Shown: piece after piece, positions 51,059 through 59,776 of the stretch
Layout of the letters: each line of letters begins with the position of its first letter
Numbering within the stretch: the stretch's first letter is position 1
Translations under genes and position numbers: made by a program
Notes under the pieces: model-generated
Databases searched by the model: none
Told to the model about the DNA's origin: nothing
Seen by the model: the letters and a program-made list of their open reading frames with translations, nothing else
Assembly (NCBI GenBank): GCA_963719165.1
Contig: CAVRAV010000001.1
Location: 1,302,001-1,366,000, forward strand
Length of the DNA: 64,000 nt
Origin: JAOUEA01 sp963719165
Lineage (GTDB): Bacteria > Actinomycetota > UBA4738 > HRBIN12
Direction: 5' to 3'

Positions 51059-51816
51059 CAGCCGAACCTTCCGGTCACGTAGTCCTCCGTTCGATGGTCG
51101 TCGGGATTCGTGAACACCTTCTCGGTGGGCGCGTACTCGACGGCCTCGCCCAACAGCATGAACAGCGTCCAGTCCGAGACGCGGGAGGCCTGCTGCATGT
51201 TGTGCGTGACGATCACCACCGTGTAGTGCTCCTTCAATTCGGTCACGAGCTCCTCGATGCGTAACGTCGAGGCCGGGTCGAGGGCGGACGCCGGCTCGTC
51301 CATCAGCAGCACCTCCGGATCGACGGCCAGCGCGCGCGCGACGCAGAGGCGCTGTTGCTGACCACCGGAGAGCCGACCGCCGGGGGTCTGCAGCCGATCC
51401 TTGACCTCGTCCCAAAGGCCGGCCGACCGCAACGCCTTCTCGGCCCGATCCTGGAGGTCGGCCTTGGACATCCGGCCGCCCCCAAGCCGCGCGCCCGCGA
51501 CGGTGTTATCGAAGATGCTCATCGTGGGGAACGGGTTCGGGCGTTGGAAGACCATGCCGATGCGCCGCCGCACCTCCACCGGATCGACGTCGGAGCCATA
51601 GATATCCTGACCGTCGAAGAGCACCTTCCCCTCCACCCTGGCTCCCTGCACCTCCTCGTGCATGCGGTTCATGCAGCGAACCAGTGTGGACTTGCCACAT
51701 CCGGACGGGCCGATTATGGCGGTGACCGTCTTCGGCTCGGCCACCACGTTCACGTCCTTCAGGACATGGGTGGCGCCGAACCAGGCGTTGAGATCCGATG
51801 CTTCGATCCTTCTCAA
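51058..51816 (-). CDS. pstB: Phosphate ABC transporter ATP-binding protein
   Basis: A 252-residue ABC ATPase: Walker A GPSGCGKST, Q-loop FQRPNPFP, signature LSGGQQQR, Walker B LLMDEP and the H of VTHNMQQA. It powers high-affinity phosphate import. The start is TTG at 51816: it overlaps the pstA stop as TTGA, gives the family N-terminus (RRIEASDLNAWFG) and has GAGG upstream, while longer readings have no PstB sequence. Confidence 0.95.
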   Translation of the reverse strand: MRRIEASDLNAWFGATHVLKDVNVVAEPKTVTAIIGPSGCGKSTLVRCMNRMHEEVQGARVEGKVLFDGQDIYGSDVDPVEVRRRIGMVFQRPNPFPTMSIFDNTVAGARLGGGRMSKADLQDRAEKALRSAGLWDEVKDRLQTPGGRLSGGQQQRLCVARALAVDPEVLLMDEPASALDPASTLRIEELVTELKEHYTVVIVTHNMQQASRVSDWTLFMLLGEAVEYAPTEKVFTNPDDHRTEDYVTGRFG

Positions 51817-52703
51817 GAGAGCCTCTTCCGTTGTCTGTGGCTGACATATCGGGCGCCGATCGACAGCGCGAGCACGAACGCGAGCAGCGTGATCGCCCCA
51901 CCCCAGGCGATCGTGTGCAGCGCCTCCACGGGAGTTCGAGCGTAGGCGTAGAGGCGCAACGTCACCGAATCGGTCGTCTTCGTCGGATCGAAGTTGATGA
52001 AGTTGCTGCCCAGCGTGGTGAGCAGGAGCGGCGCGGTCTCGCCCAGCCCGCGGGCGACCGCAAGCATGATCGCGGTCAGGATGCCCGCTCCCGCGGTGGG
52101 GATCACCACCCTCACGATCACTTTCCAGCGCGGCAGCCCCAGCGCGAGGCCCGCCTCGCGCAGCTCGTTGGGAACCAGGCGGAGGATCTCCTCCGTGGCG
52201 CGAGCGATGATGGGCCACATCAAGAACGCGAGCGCGAGCGCGCCGGCGATCGCCGAGAAGCTGCCCATCCACACCACCACGATGGCCCAGATGAACGCGC
52301 CGGCGATGATGGAGGGGGTGGATAGGAGCACCTCCGCCACGAAGCGGACGGCGGCGGCGAATCGCCCGCGCCCGTACTCCGCGAGGTACACGGCGGCCAG
52401 CAACCCCAAGGGGATCGAGATGGCCGCGGCCATCCCCGTGATGATGGCGGTGCCGATGAACGACTGCACGATCCCTCCCGCCGATGGGTTGAGCGGTCCG
52501 GCGGGCTCTTTCGTGAAGAAGTTGACGGTGAGTGCCGACCAGCCCCGCATCACCACATAGCCGATGATGAGGGCGAGCGGGATGAAGACGAGGATCGCGC
52601 ACACGATCATGAAGACCCCGTACGCCCGATCCTTGGCCCGGCGGCGCCCGCTCACCTTCCCCGCGAGCAGCGACGGCGCGGTGGCGACGGCCGTCGCGCT
52701 CAT
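51813..52703 (-). CDS. pstA: Phosphate ABC transporter permease PstA
   Basis: A 296-residue inner-membrane permease with about six hydrophobic helices and the EAA loop (NELREAGLALGLPRWKVI) that docks on PstB. LARGLGETAPLL-like sequence (VARGLGETAPLLL) is typical of PstA. Overlaps pstC (ATGA) upstream and pstB (TTGA) downstream. Confidence 0.94.
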   Translation of the reverse strand: MSATAVATAPSLLAGKVSGRRRAKDRAYGVFMIVCAILVFIPLALIIGYVVMRGWSALTVNFFTKEPAGPLNPSAGGIVQSFIGTAIITGMAAAISIPLGLLAAVYLAEYGRGRFAAAVRFVAEVLLSTPSIIAGAFIWAIVVVWMGSFSAIAGALALAFLMWPIIARATEEILRLVPNELREAGLALGLPRWKVIVRVVIPTAGAGILTAIMLAVARGLGETAPLLLTTLGSNFINFDPTKTTDSVTLRLYAYARTPVEALHTIAWGGAITLLAFVLALSIGARYVSHRQRKRLS

Positions 52704-53740
52704 CGGTCGTCTGCTCCGCGGCCCTCTTCGGCTTCGGCGACCGCCACCTCGACGGTCGCGCTCACGGAGATACGCGGGTCGCGTCCGACGAGGACGCGCG
52801 ACAGCGCCGCGAACCCGAAGGTCAAGGCGATCAAGATCAGCGCCAGCCCAAGCAGGGCGGAGCGATGCAACCCGACGCTGGTGGCGTCGCGGAAGCTGCT
52901 GGCGATCCACGAAGGGATCGTCACACCGGCGCCGAAGAGGCTCGCGCTGATCCGCGTGGTGTTGCCGACGAGCAATGAGACCGCGATCGTCTCGCCGAGC
53001 GCTCGGCCGAGCCCCAGCATGGTCGCGCCGACGATCCCGCTGCGCGCGTACGGAAGGACGGCGATGCGGGTGGTCTCGTAGCGCGTCGCGCCGATGGCCT
53101 TCGCGGCTTCACGAAGGTCCCGCGGCACGGTTGCCACGACCTCCCGCGTGACCGCCGTGACGATCGGGATGATCATGATCGCCAGGATCACGCCGGCGCT
53201 GAACAGGTCCGGACCTACGGTGTTGCCGGAGAAGAGCTTGCCGACAACGGGGATCCACCCCAACGTGGTTTGCAAGAACGGCTCGATGTACTTGTCGAGG
53301 AAGGGCTTCAGGATGAACAGCCCCCACAGTCCGTAGACGATGCTCGGGATCGCCGCGAGCACGTCGACGAAGGTGGCCAGCGGGTTGCTCACCCAACCGG
53401 ATCGCACCTCGTTGAGCAACAGCGCCAGCCCGACCGAAACGGGGACGGCCAACAGTACGGCCACGAAGGAAGTCACGAGCGTGCCGTAGATGAAGGGCAG
53501 AGCACCGAAGGATTCCCGTCCCGCCACCGTGTTCCAGTCGGTCCCCGTGAAGAAGGAGAACCCGAACGTGGAGAAGATCCGGGAGCTGCCATCGATGAGC
53601 TCGAGGATCAAGGCGATCAGGAGCACGATCAGCCCCGCGGCGACCACCGCGGTGGTCCATCTGAAGGCCTTGTCCACGACCTGGGAGCGCCGCCCGATGG
53701 GCGGCGCTCCCTCGGCTGCTATCAAGCCGGATGACTCCAT
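52700..53740 (-). CDS. pstC: Phosphate ABC transporter permease PstC
   Basis: A 346-residue permease with about six helices; the EAA loop reads DLREAAKAIGATRYETT and is followed by GLGRALGETIAV, typical of PstC. It forms the membrane channel with PstA. The ATG lies 7 bp after the pstS stop. A long periplasmic loop around GWIPVVGKLFSG separates the central helices. Confidence 0.94.
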   Translation of the reverse strand: MESSGLIAAEGAPPIGRRSQVVDKAFRWTTAVVAAGLIVLLIALILELIDGSSRIFSTFGFSFFTGTDWNTVAGRESFGALPFIYGTLVTSFVAVLLAVPVSVGLALLLNEVRSGWVSNPLATFVDVLAAIPSIVYGLWGLFILKPFLDKYIEPFLQTTLGWIPVVGKLFSGNTVGPDLFSAGVILAIMIIPIVTAVTREVVATVPRDLREAAKAIGATRYETTRIAVLPYARSGIVGATMLGLGRALGETIAVSLLVGNTTRISASLFGAGVTIPSWIASSFRDATSVGLHRSALLGLALILIALTFGFAALSRVLVGRDPRISVSATVEVAVAEAEEGRGADDR

Positions 53741-53747
53741 CGAACCC

Positions 53748-54860
53748 CTAGCCGGTCACGTTCGACGATGCCTGGATCGGCGTGCCCTGGTAGGAGACCT
53801 TAGCGAGCTGCTCCAGGCCTTGCTGGGCGATCTCCGTCGGCAGCGGCGAGTAGTTCAGCTGGGTCGCCGTGTCCTGACCGGGCCCGAGGGCCCAGGTGAC
53901 GAAGTCCACCAAGGTCTGGCCCTTGGACTGGTCCGTCTGATCCACGTAGATGAGCAGGTAGGTCGTGCTCGCGATCGGGTAGGCCCCTTCCGCCGGGGAG
54001 TTGAGGATGTTGGTATCGGGGCTGATCGGGAACTTCAGGATCCCGCCCGCGGCGCTGATGCTCTCGATCGACGGTGCGACGTAGATGCCGTCATCGCGCT
54101 TGATCGCGGCGACCTGGAGCCCGCTCTTCAGCGCGAAGTCGAACGACAGGTAACCGATCGAGCCCTGCGTCTGCGTCATCGCGGCCGCCACGCCGTCGTT
54201 GCCGTCGCCGCCCTGTCCGGTCGGCCATTGCACGGCCTTGTCCGCGCCCACGTCCTTCTTCCACGAAGGGCTCTCGTCGGACAGCCACGACGTGAACACG
54301 AACGTGGTGCCCGATTCGTCGGAGCGGTGCGCTACCTTGATGTCCATGTCGGGCAGGCTCACGCCGGCGTTCTGGCCGGCGATCGCGGGGTCGTTCCACT
54401 TCTTGATCTTGCCGGCGAAGATGTCGGCGACGGTCGAACCGTCGAGCTTCAGCCCGTCGTCGACGCCCGGCACGTTGTACGCAACGGCCACGCCGCCGAG
54501 CACCGTCGGGATCTCCACCGCGTCGCCGGGAAGGGCCGCGATCTCGTCGGACTGCAACGGGGCATCCGAGGCGCCGAAGTCGACGGTCTGGGCCGTGAAC
54601 TGCTCGACCCCGCCGCCGGAGCCGATCGCCTGGTAGTTGATCTGCGCGCCGGATTCGACGCTCGGGAAGTCCTGGAACCACTGCTCGTAGATGGGGTCGG
54701 GGAACGTCGCACCGGCACCCGTCAAGGCCACGCCGTCGAAGCTGCCACCGGACGAGCTCGAAGCCGATGAGGAGCTGTCGTTGTTGCTGCTGCAGGCGGC
54801 GGCGACCAACGCCAAGATCATCCCCGCCGCGACCACGCTGGCCCTGGTTCGCTTCACCAT
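53748..54860 (-). CDS. pstS: Phosphate-binding lipoprotein PstS
   Basis: A 370-residue periplasmic-type phosphate-binding lipoprotein. Signal peptide MVKRTRASVVAAGMILALV ends in a lipobox AAAC, followed by a Ser-rich linker. Phosphate-binding motifs include TGAGATFP, GSGGGVEQF, DFGASDAPL and the RSDESGTT loop. First gene of pstSCAB-phoU-phoB. A -10-like TAGCGT lies at 54908-54903 and PHO-box repeats lie just upstream of it. The start is placed at 54860; ATG 54890 is possible but lengthens the charged N-terminus without benefit. Confidence 0.94.
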   Translation of the reverse strand: MVKRTRASVVAAGMILALVAAACSSNNDSSSSASSSSGGSFDGVALTGAGATFPDPIYEQWFQDFPSVESGAQINYQAIGSGGGVEQFTAQTVDFGASDAPLQSDEIAALPGDAVEIPTVLGGVAVAYNVPGVDDGLKLDGSTVADIFAGKIKKWNDPAIAGQNAGVSLPDMDIKVAHRSDESGTTFVFTSWLSDESPSWKKDVGADKAVQWPTGQGGDGNDGVAAAMTQTQGSIGYLSFDFALKSGLQVAAIKRDDGIYVAPSIESISAAGGILKFPISPDTNILNSPAEGAYPIASTTYLLIYVDQTDQSKGQTLVDFVTWALGPGQDTATQLNYSPLPTEIAQQGLEQLAKVSYQGTPIQASSNVTG

Positions 54861-54902
54861 GTCGATCCCAACCTCCCTCGTCGTGGGCATCCGCCCGACC
54901 GA

Positions 54903-54908
54903 ACGCTA
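54903..54908 (-). promoter_or_regulatory. Putative -10 element, pstS operon
   Basis: TAGCGT on the minus strand, about 32 bp downstream of the nearest PHO-box unit and about 43 bp before the pstS start. The spacing fits an activator bound over and upstream of the -35 region. Confidence 0.45.
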
Positions 54909-54940
54909 GGAGCTGGGTATGGACGCCGGATTGCGCCCGC

Positions 54941-55028
54941 GTGAACGGAAGGTGAACGTCGTTCCCGGCATGAACAACCGGTGAACGCGGCGAAGCGACG
55001 GAGAACGCGTGACCTCCTTGCGGTGAAC
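54941..55028. promoter_or_regulatory. PHO-box array between pstS and phoR
   Basis: GTGAAC units (GTTCAC on the pstS strand) occur at 54941, 54952, 54981 and 55023, with the variants ATGAAC at 54970 and GAGAAC at 55001. Spacings are 11 bp (54941/54952 and 54970/54981) and 22 bp (55001/55023). This is the direct-repeat pattern of actinobacterial PhoP/RegX3 boxes (GTTCACC type, 11-bp step). Confidence 0.75.
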
Positions 55029-55067
55029 AGCCCGGCGCGCCGCATCCGACGTCGAACGGCCAGACCC

Positions 55068-55073
55068 TACACT
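55068..55073 (+). promoter_or_regulatory. Putative -10 element, phoR
   Basis: TACACT ends 6 nt before the ATG at 55080 and follows the last PHO-box unit by about 40 bp. Leaderless arrangement. Confidence 0.5.
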
Positions 55074-55079
55074 GCCGCG

Positions 55080-56240
55080 ATGGACGGACTCGGGTGGATC
55101 GTGGCGGTGGCGCTCGCCGGCGGCGCCCTGGCAGCCGGCGTCGTACTCGGCCGCCGCTCCCAGGTCGCGAGCCAGGGCCGGATCCAGGGTCGGGCGGCGG
55201 CGCCCGAAGAGGCGCTCGAGCGGAACGATCGTTCCTCGCAGCACGATCCCCGTGTCCAGGACCTGATCCTCGCCACCATGCAGGAGGGGATCTTCCTGGT
55301 CGATGACGACGGGCGCCTGGCGTTCGCGAACGATGCGGTCACGCGCCATCTGGGCAGGCGTCCGGCGACGATCCATCAACTCCTGCCCGTCGCCGCGCGC
55401 GATCTGGTCGAACGCGTCGCCGATACGGGCGAGGGTGGGAGCTGCGAGGCGGCCTATGGGAGCCCAACGCGTTGGTTGAAGATCACCGCGACGCCGGCGG
55501 GCGCCGACGGCTCGCTGCTCGTCGTCGTGCGCGACATCACCGAGTCGCGACGCATCGAACACATCCGCCGTGACTTCGTCGCGAACGCCTCGCACGAGCT
55601 GAAGACACCCGCGGCGTCCATCCAAGCGGCCGCGGAGACGCTCCACGACGCGGCCCACGACGACCCGGCGGCCGTCCAGCGCTTCGCCGCCCAACTCGAC
55701 CGCGATGCCCGGCGATTGTCCCGCATCGTCGCCGATCTCCTCGACCTGTCGCGACTGGAGACGGGGAGCGAACTCGATCAGGATGTGCGCCTGGGGACGA
55801 TCGTCACCGACGAGGCGGGCCGCTTCGATGCCGCGGCGCGCGAAGCAGGCCTGACCCTGGTCGTTGCCTGCGGCCGCACGGAACGGGTGCGAGGCTCCTC
55901 CCGGGACCTCTCGTTGCTGGTGCGCAACCTCATCGACAACGCGATCCGGTACACGCCCCGGGGCGGCACCGTGCGCGTGAACCTCACGGAGGACGACGGG
56001 CTGGTCCTCCTGTCGGTGTGCGACGACGGTGCGGGCATTCCGACGAGGGATCTTCCGCGGGTCTTCGAGCGCTTCTATCGAGTCGATCGAGCTCGCTCTC
56101 GGGAAACCGGCGGGACGGGCCTCGGCCTGTCCATCGTCAAACACGTGGCGGAGAACCACGGGGGCAGCGCCCGGGTGGCGAGCGAGCTGGGCAGAGGGTC
56201 GACCTTCGTCGTCACCCTCCCGGTCGCATCGTCCGCCTAG
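55080..56240 (+). CDS. phoR: PhoR/SenX3-type sensor histidine kinase
   Basis: A 386-residue membrane kinase: one N-terminal helix (about 5-23), a PAS domain (about 60-155), the HisKA dimer with phospho-acceptor H172 (FVANASHELKTP) and an HATPase domain with NLIDNAIRYTP, DDGAGIP and GTGLGLSIVK. With only one membrane helix it resembles SenX3, which senses phosphate through PstSCAB and PhoU and not directly. It is transcribed away from the pst operon while its partner phoB sits at the far end of that operon; the PHO boxes lie between. Confidence 0.9.
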   Translation: MDGLGWIVAVALAGGALAAGVVLGRRSQVASQGRIQGRAAAPEEALERNDRSSQHDPRVQDLILATMQEGIFLVDDDGRLAFANDAVTRHLGRRPATIHQLLPVAARDLVERVADTGEGGSCEAAYGSPTRWLKITATPAGADGSLLVVVRDITESRRIEHIRRDFVANASHELKTPAASIQAAAETLHDAAHDDPAAVQRFAAQLDRDARRLSRIVADLLDLSRLETGSELDQDVRLGTIVTDEAGRFDAAAREAGLTLVVACGRTERVRGSSRDLSLLVRNLIDNAIRYTPRGGTVRVNLTEDDGLVLLSVCDDGAGIPTRDLPRVFERFYRVDRARSRETGGTGLGLSIVKHVAENHGGSARVASELGRGSTFVVTLPVASSA

Positions 56241-56247
56241 GCGCCCG

Positions 56248-56253
56248 TATGCT
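56248..56253 (+). promoter_or_regulatory. Putative -10 element, MSMEG_4193-type gene
   Basis: TATGCT ends 8 nt before the ATG at 56262, in the 21-bp gap after phoR; no Shine-Dalgarno sequence. Confidence 0.45.
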
Positions 56254-56261
56254 GCGGCCGG

Positions 56262-56945
56262 ATGACCACACTCTTCCTGATCCGCCACGGGCTCACGGGG
56301 CAGACCGGCACCACGCTCTACGGGCGGACGGCGGGCATCCCGCTGGACGACCGGGGGCGGGCGCAGGCCCGCGCCCTCGTCGCGCGGCTCACTTCGGTGC
56401 GGCTCACCGCGATCTATTCGAGCCCGCTGGAACGATGCCGCCAGACCGTCGAGCCGCTGGCCACCGCGCATCGCCTCGCGGTCGCCGAGCGCCCCGGTCT
56501 GATCGAGATGGACACGGGTGCCTGGACCGGGAAGGCGCTCGGCCGCCTGCGGCGGAAGAAGGCGTGGGTGGAGGTGCAGACCTCGCCCTCCTCCTTCCGC
56601 TTCCCCGGTGGCGGTGAGAGCTTCTCCGAGGCATGGGAGCGCGCCGGCGCCGAGGTGGACGCGATCGCACGGCGTCATCCTCGCGGTAGGGTCGCCGTCG
56701 CCACCCACGGTGACATCGCGAGGCTGATCCTCGTCCGATACCTTGGCGCCCCGCTGGACGCCTTCCAACGGATCGTGATCGACACTGCGTCGGTGTCCGT
56801 CGTTCAGCTGGTGTCGGGCGGGCGCCCTCACGTGCTGCTCATGAACGACGCCGGGGCTCTCGACCGGTTCGGCCCCAACGGCGCGACACCGCCGTGGGAG
56901 GAGGGCGCGCGGGGCCCTCGCGCGGGGACGAACCTGCGAGGATAG
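56262..56945 (+). CDS. MSMEG_4193-type histidine phosphatase/phosphomutase
   Basis: A 227-residue phosphoglycerate-mutase-fold protein with LIRHG at the start (H9), SSPLERCRQT and the late VATHGD histidine. It belongs to the actinobacterial group named after MSMEG_4193, recognised here mainly by its position directly before a DUF3090 gene and a SCO1664-type gene, a conserved trio. Substrate unknown. Confidence 0.87.
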   Translation: MTTLFLIRHGLTGQTGTTLYGRTAGIPLDDRGRAQARALVARLTSVRLTAIYSSPLERCRQTVEPLATAHRLAVAERPGLIEMDTGAWTGKALGRLRRKKAWVEVQTSPSSFRFPGGGESFSEAWERAGAEVDAIARRHPRGRVAVATHGDIARLILVRYLGAPLDAFQRIVIDTASVSVVQLVSGGRPHVLLMNDAGALDRFGPNGATPPWEEGARGPRAGTNLRG

Positions 56946-56951
56946 GACCCG

Positions 56952-57473
56952 ATGGAACTCGGACCCGTCGATCGCATCACCGCCGATGCCGTCGGCGAAC
57001 CCGGTGCTCGCACGTTCTATCTCCAGGCCCGCCACGGCGATCAGCTCGTGAGCGTCATCGTGGAGAAGCAACAGGTACAGCTCTTGGCGGCATCCGTCCT
57101 CGACCTGTTGGCCGATCTCGACGTCGAGACCGGACTCGGGCCCGGCGAGAACCTGATGGAGCTCGAAACGCCGGTCGATCCGCTCTGGCGCGCGGGCCGG
57201 CTATCCATCGGCTTCGACCAAGAGCGCCGCCTCTTCCAACTCGAGGTCGAGGAGTTCCAACCGGAGGTGGAGGACGACGACCCCCGCTCCCTGCTCGCCG
57301 AGGAGCCGCAGACGATCCGGATCTGGGCCAGCACCGAACAGATGCTGGCGTTGTCCCGCCACGGTTCCGAGGCCGTGGAGCGTGGCCGGCCCGCCTGCCA
57401 GTACTGCGGGAACCCGATGGATCCGGAAGGACACGCGTGTCCCGCGATGAACGGGCACTCGAAGCGGGACTGA
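56952..57473 (+). CDS. DUF3090 family protein
   Basis: A 173-residue protein of the DUF3090 actinobacterial family: VDRITADAVGEPGARTFYLQ near the start, a central acidic region and a C-terminal CQYCGNPMDPEGHACP group that may bind zinc. Function unknown. It starts 6 bp after the phosphomutase gene and overlaps the SCO1664-type gene by 37 bp, so the three are made together. Confidence 0.88.
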   Translation: MELGPVDRITADAVGEPGARTFYLQARHGDQLVSVIVEKQQVQLLAASVLDLLADLDVETGLGPGENLMELETPVDPLWRAGRLSIGFDQERRLFQLEVEEFQPEVEDDDPRSLLAEEPQTIRIWASTEQMLALSRHGSEAVERGRPACQYCGNPMDPEGHACPAMNGHSKRD

Positions 57474-58186
57474 CCGATCCCGCGATGCCTCGCGCGCTCG
57501 CCTCAGGCGAGCTCACGATCCTCGGGCTCATGCCCAACTCATCCAACTACACGTTCCTCACGAAGGCCGAGACCTCGCAGGAGTCGGTCCTCGCGATCTA
57601 CAAGCCGCGCCGGGGAGAGGTACCTCTGTGGGACTTCCCCGAGGGAACCCTCGCCCAGCGCGAGGTGGCGGCGTACGTGGTGGCGCGCGCCCTCGGATGG
57701 CCCAACGTCCCGCCCACGATCCTTCGCGACGGACCAGAAGGGATCGGCTCGGCGCAACTGTTCGTCGCGTTCGACCCGGCGCAGCACTACTTCACCCTGC
57801 AGGAGGAGCACGCCGACACGTTCGTCGACGTCGCCCTTTTCGACGCGGTGATCAACAACGCCGATCGGAAGGGGGGGCACTGCCTCTTGGGCGAGGACGG
57901 CTCGATCTTCCTGATCGATCACGGCGTGTGCTTCAACGTGGACGACAAGCTGCGCACCGTCATCTGGGACCACGCCGGCGAGCCGATCGACGCCGGGCGG
58001 CTCGAGGACCTCAGGCGGTTCGGCACCGGGCTCGATGCTCCGCACGACCCCGTCAGAACCGAGCTCGACGCCCTGCTCGATCCGGAGGAAACGCAGGCGC
58101 TGCGCCGGCGGCTGCGCCGCCTGATCGCCGGCCGCGTGCTTCCCAGGCCGGAGCTGGATCGGCCGTACCCATGGCCACCCGTGTGA
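57437..58186 (+). CDS. SCO1664-type protein, phosphoinositide-kinase-like fold
   Basis: A 249-residue protein of the SCO1664 family. LGLMPNSSNYTFLTK and IYKPRRGEVPLWDFPEGT form a nucleotide-binding lobe; INNADRKGGHCLL and LIDHGVCFN occupy the places of the kinase catalytic and metal-binding loops, so kinase activity is possible. GTG 57437 was preferred because GGAAGGA lies 6 nt upstream; ATG 57485 would also keep the fold. Third gene of the conserved trio. Confidence 0.85.
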   Translation: MSRDERALEAGLTDPAMPRALASGELTILGLMPNSSNYTFLTKAETSQESVLAIYKPRRGEVPLWDFPEGTLAQREVAAYVVARALGWPNVPPTILRDGPEGIGSAQLFVAFDPAQHYFTLQEEHADTFVDVALFDAVINNADRKGGHCLLGEDGSIFLIDHGVCFNVDDKLRTVIWDHAGEPIDAGRLEDLRRFGTGLDAPHDPVRTELDALLDPEETQALRRRLRRLIAGRVLPRPELDRPYPWPPV

Positions 58187-58698
58187 TGGATGCCCTGCGG
58201 GTGGTGCGCATGCCCACCCCGATGGGGTCGTTCGCCGTTGCGTGCTCTGCCCGCGGTGTGATCGCTACGGAGTTCGCGTCCGAGGGAGGCGACCTCCGCG
58301 CGTTCGGGGACCGCTTGGGAGAGATGTATGACGTCCCCGTCGTGCGGTCCGGCGCGGATCTCGCGGGCGTGCGCCGGGAGGTCCGCGACTACTTCGGGGG
58401 TCGCATCCGCGCGTTCTCGACCCCCGTGGACTTCGACCGAGCGGGCACGGGGTTCTCCCAACGGGTCCTGGCCGCGACCACCTCGATCCCGTTCGGCGAG
58501 CTGTGGACCTACGGGGACGTGGCCGCCATGGCGGGGAGCCCCCGGGGCGGCAGGGCGGCGGGCAACGCGCTCCGCCGCTGCCCGATCGAGCTCTTCGTCC
58601 CCTGTCATCGGGTCGTGCACGCCGGCGGCGGCATCGGCGGCTACGGGACCCACGAGGAGCGGAAACGGTGGCTGATCCGGTTCGAGCACCCGGAGTGA
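58183..58698 (+). CDS. ogt: Methylated-DNA--protein-cysteine methyltransferase
   Basis: A 171-residue DNA repair protein that takes the alkyl group from O6-alkylguanine onto its own cysteine. The acceptor is C141 in ELFVPCHRVVHAGGGIGGYG, and the helix-turn-helix with GELWTYGDVA and GNALRRCP is present. The GTG at 58183 overlaps the previous stop as GTGA; ATG 58171 and ATG 58186 are also possible. Confidence 0.92.
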   Translation: MMDALRVVRMPTPMGSFAVACSARGVIATEFASEGGDLRAFGDRLGEMYDVPVVRSGADLAGVRREVRDYFGGRIRAFSTPVDFDRAGTGFSQRVLAATTSIPFGELWTYGDVAAMAGSPRGGRAAGNALRRCPIELFVPCHRVVHAGGGIGGYGTHEERKRWLIRFEHPE

Positions 58699-58738
58699 AT
58701 CGGACGTCGAACGGACGCTCGCGGCTCCGTAGGAGAAG

Positions 58739-59734
58739 ATGGAGCCCATGAAGGACCGTCGAACCGCCGCGCTCGTGCTCGCCCTCCTCACGCTCGGCGC
58801 GGCATGCAGCAAGAGCCCCGACCCCGCCGCGCCCTCGACGTCGGCCACCCCGGCGGCCGGCGCGTCGTCCACGTTCGCAGCCGAGGTGGCCACGACGGAC
58901 CTGTACGTCCGCGCACCCCAGCGCGTCGAGGTGGGTGTGCTCTCAACCTCGGCCAACGGCGTGCAGTTGGTGAGCTTCGGCGAGGTTCGGTTCGCGTTCG
59001 AGTACCTCGGAACGGACGGCTCCGCCACCCCGGAGCCGGGGCCGACGGCGACCGCAACGTACTTGGGCACCCCCGGGACGCCAAAGGATGGGACCGGGCC
59101 GGCGATCACGGACCCCGCGACCGCCCGAGGCGTGTATCAGGCCGAGCACGTCGTGTTCGACGAGCCGGGCACCTGGCAGGTCGAGGTGACGGCCGACATC
59201 GTGGGTGCCGGGAAGCAGGTCCTCACGAGCGCCTTCACGGTGGCGTCGAAGCCCGCTCTGCCGGCTCCGGGCGACGCGGCCCTGCACACCCAGAACCTCA
59301 CGCTTGCCTCCAAAGGCGTGCCCCGCTCGGCCATCGATTCGAGAGCCCAGGACGGCGCCGCGATCCCCGACCCCGAACTGCACGGAACGACCATCGCGAA
59401 GGCGCTGCGAGCCGGCAAGCCCATCCTGGCATTGTTCGCGACACCCTTGTACTGCACGAGCCGCTTCTGCGGGCCCACGACCGATGCCTTGCAAGCGATG
59501 GCCGACGCCCACCCCGAGGCGGCGTCGTACATCCACATCGAGATCTGGAAGGACTACCAGAAGAGCGTCCTGAACAAGGCAGCGGCCGATTGGCTCTACC
59601 GCAACGGCGACCTGCGGGAACCGTGGCTGTTCTTGATCGGCACGGATGGACGTATCGCGGATCGCTGGGCGCCGCTGTTCGACCCCGCGCAGGTCATGCG
59701 AGAGCTCGACGCGCTCCCGAACACCGGGGATTGA
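58739..59734 (+). CDS. Lipoprotein with thioredoxin-like domain
   Basis: A 331-residue lipoprotein with lipobox LGAAC. An N-terminal Ig-like beta part (about 50-175) is followed by a thioredoxin-like domain with FATPLYCTSRFCGPTTD, where CTSRFC replaces the CxxC motif by a C-x4-C pair. It could be an extracytoplasmic redox protein or metallochaperone. GGAG lies before the first ATG (58739) and a second ATG at 58748 gives a more usual signal peptide (MKDRRTAALVLALL). Substrate unknown. Confidence 0.78.
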   Translation: MEPMKDRRTAALVLALLTLGAACSKSPDPAAPSTSATPAAGASSTFAAEVATTDLYVRAPQRVEVGVLSTSANGVQLVSFGEVRFAFEYLGTDGSATPEPGPTATATYLGTPGTPKDGTGPAITDPATARGVYQAEHVVFDEPGTWQVEVTADIVGAGKQVLTSAFTVASKPALPAPGDAALHTQNLTLASKGVPRSAIDSRAQDGAAIPDPELHGTTIAKALRAGKPILALFATPLYCTSRFCGPTTDALQAMADAHPEAASYIHIEIWKDYQKSVLNKAAADWLYRNGDLREPWLFLIGTDGRIADRWAPLFDPAQVMRELDALPNTGD

Positions 59735-59761
59735 CCTCCTAGGCCGACAAGCTCCCGGGGC

Positions 59762-59767
59762 TATCAT
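59762..59767 (+). promoter_or_regulatory. Putative -10 element, CDF gene
   Basis: TATCAT ends 9 nt before the ATG at 59777. Slightly longer spacing than the other leaderless-type starts. Confidence 0.35.
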
Positions 59768-59776
59768 CGCCTCCGG

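Noticed and set aside
54906..57071. 721-codon minus-strand open frame opposite phoR and the phosphomutase gene
   Set aside because: It would cover three well-supported plus-strand genes and shows no family sequence.
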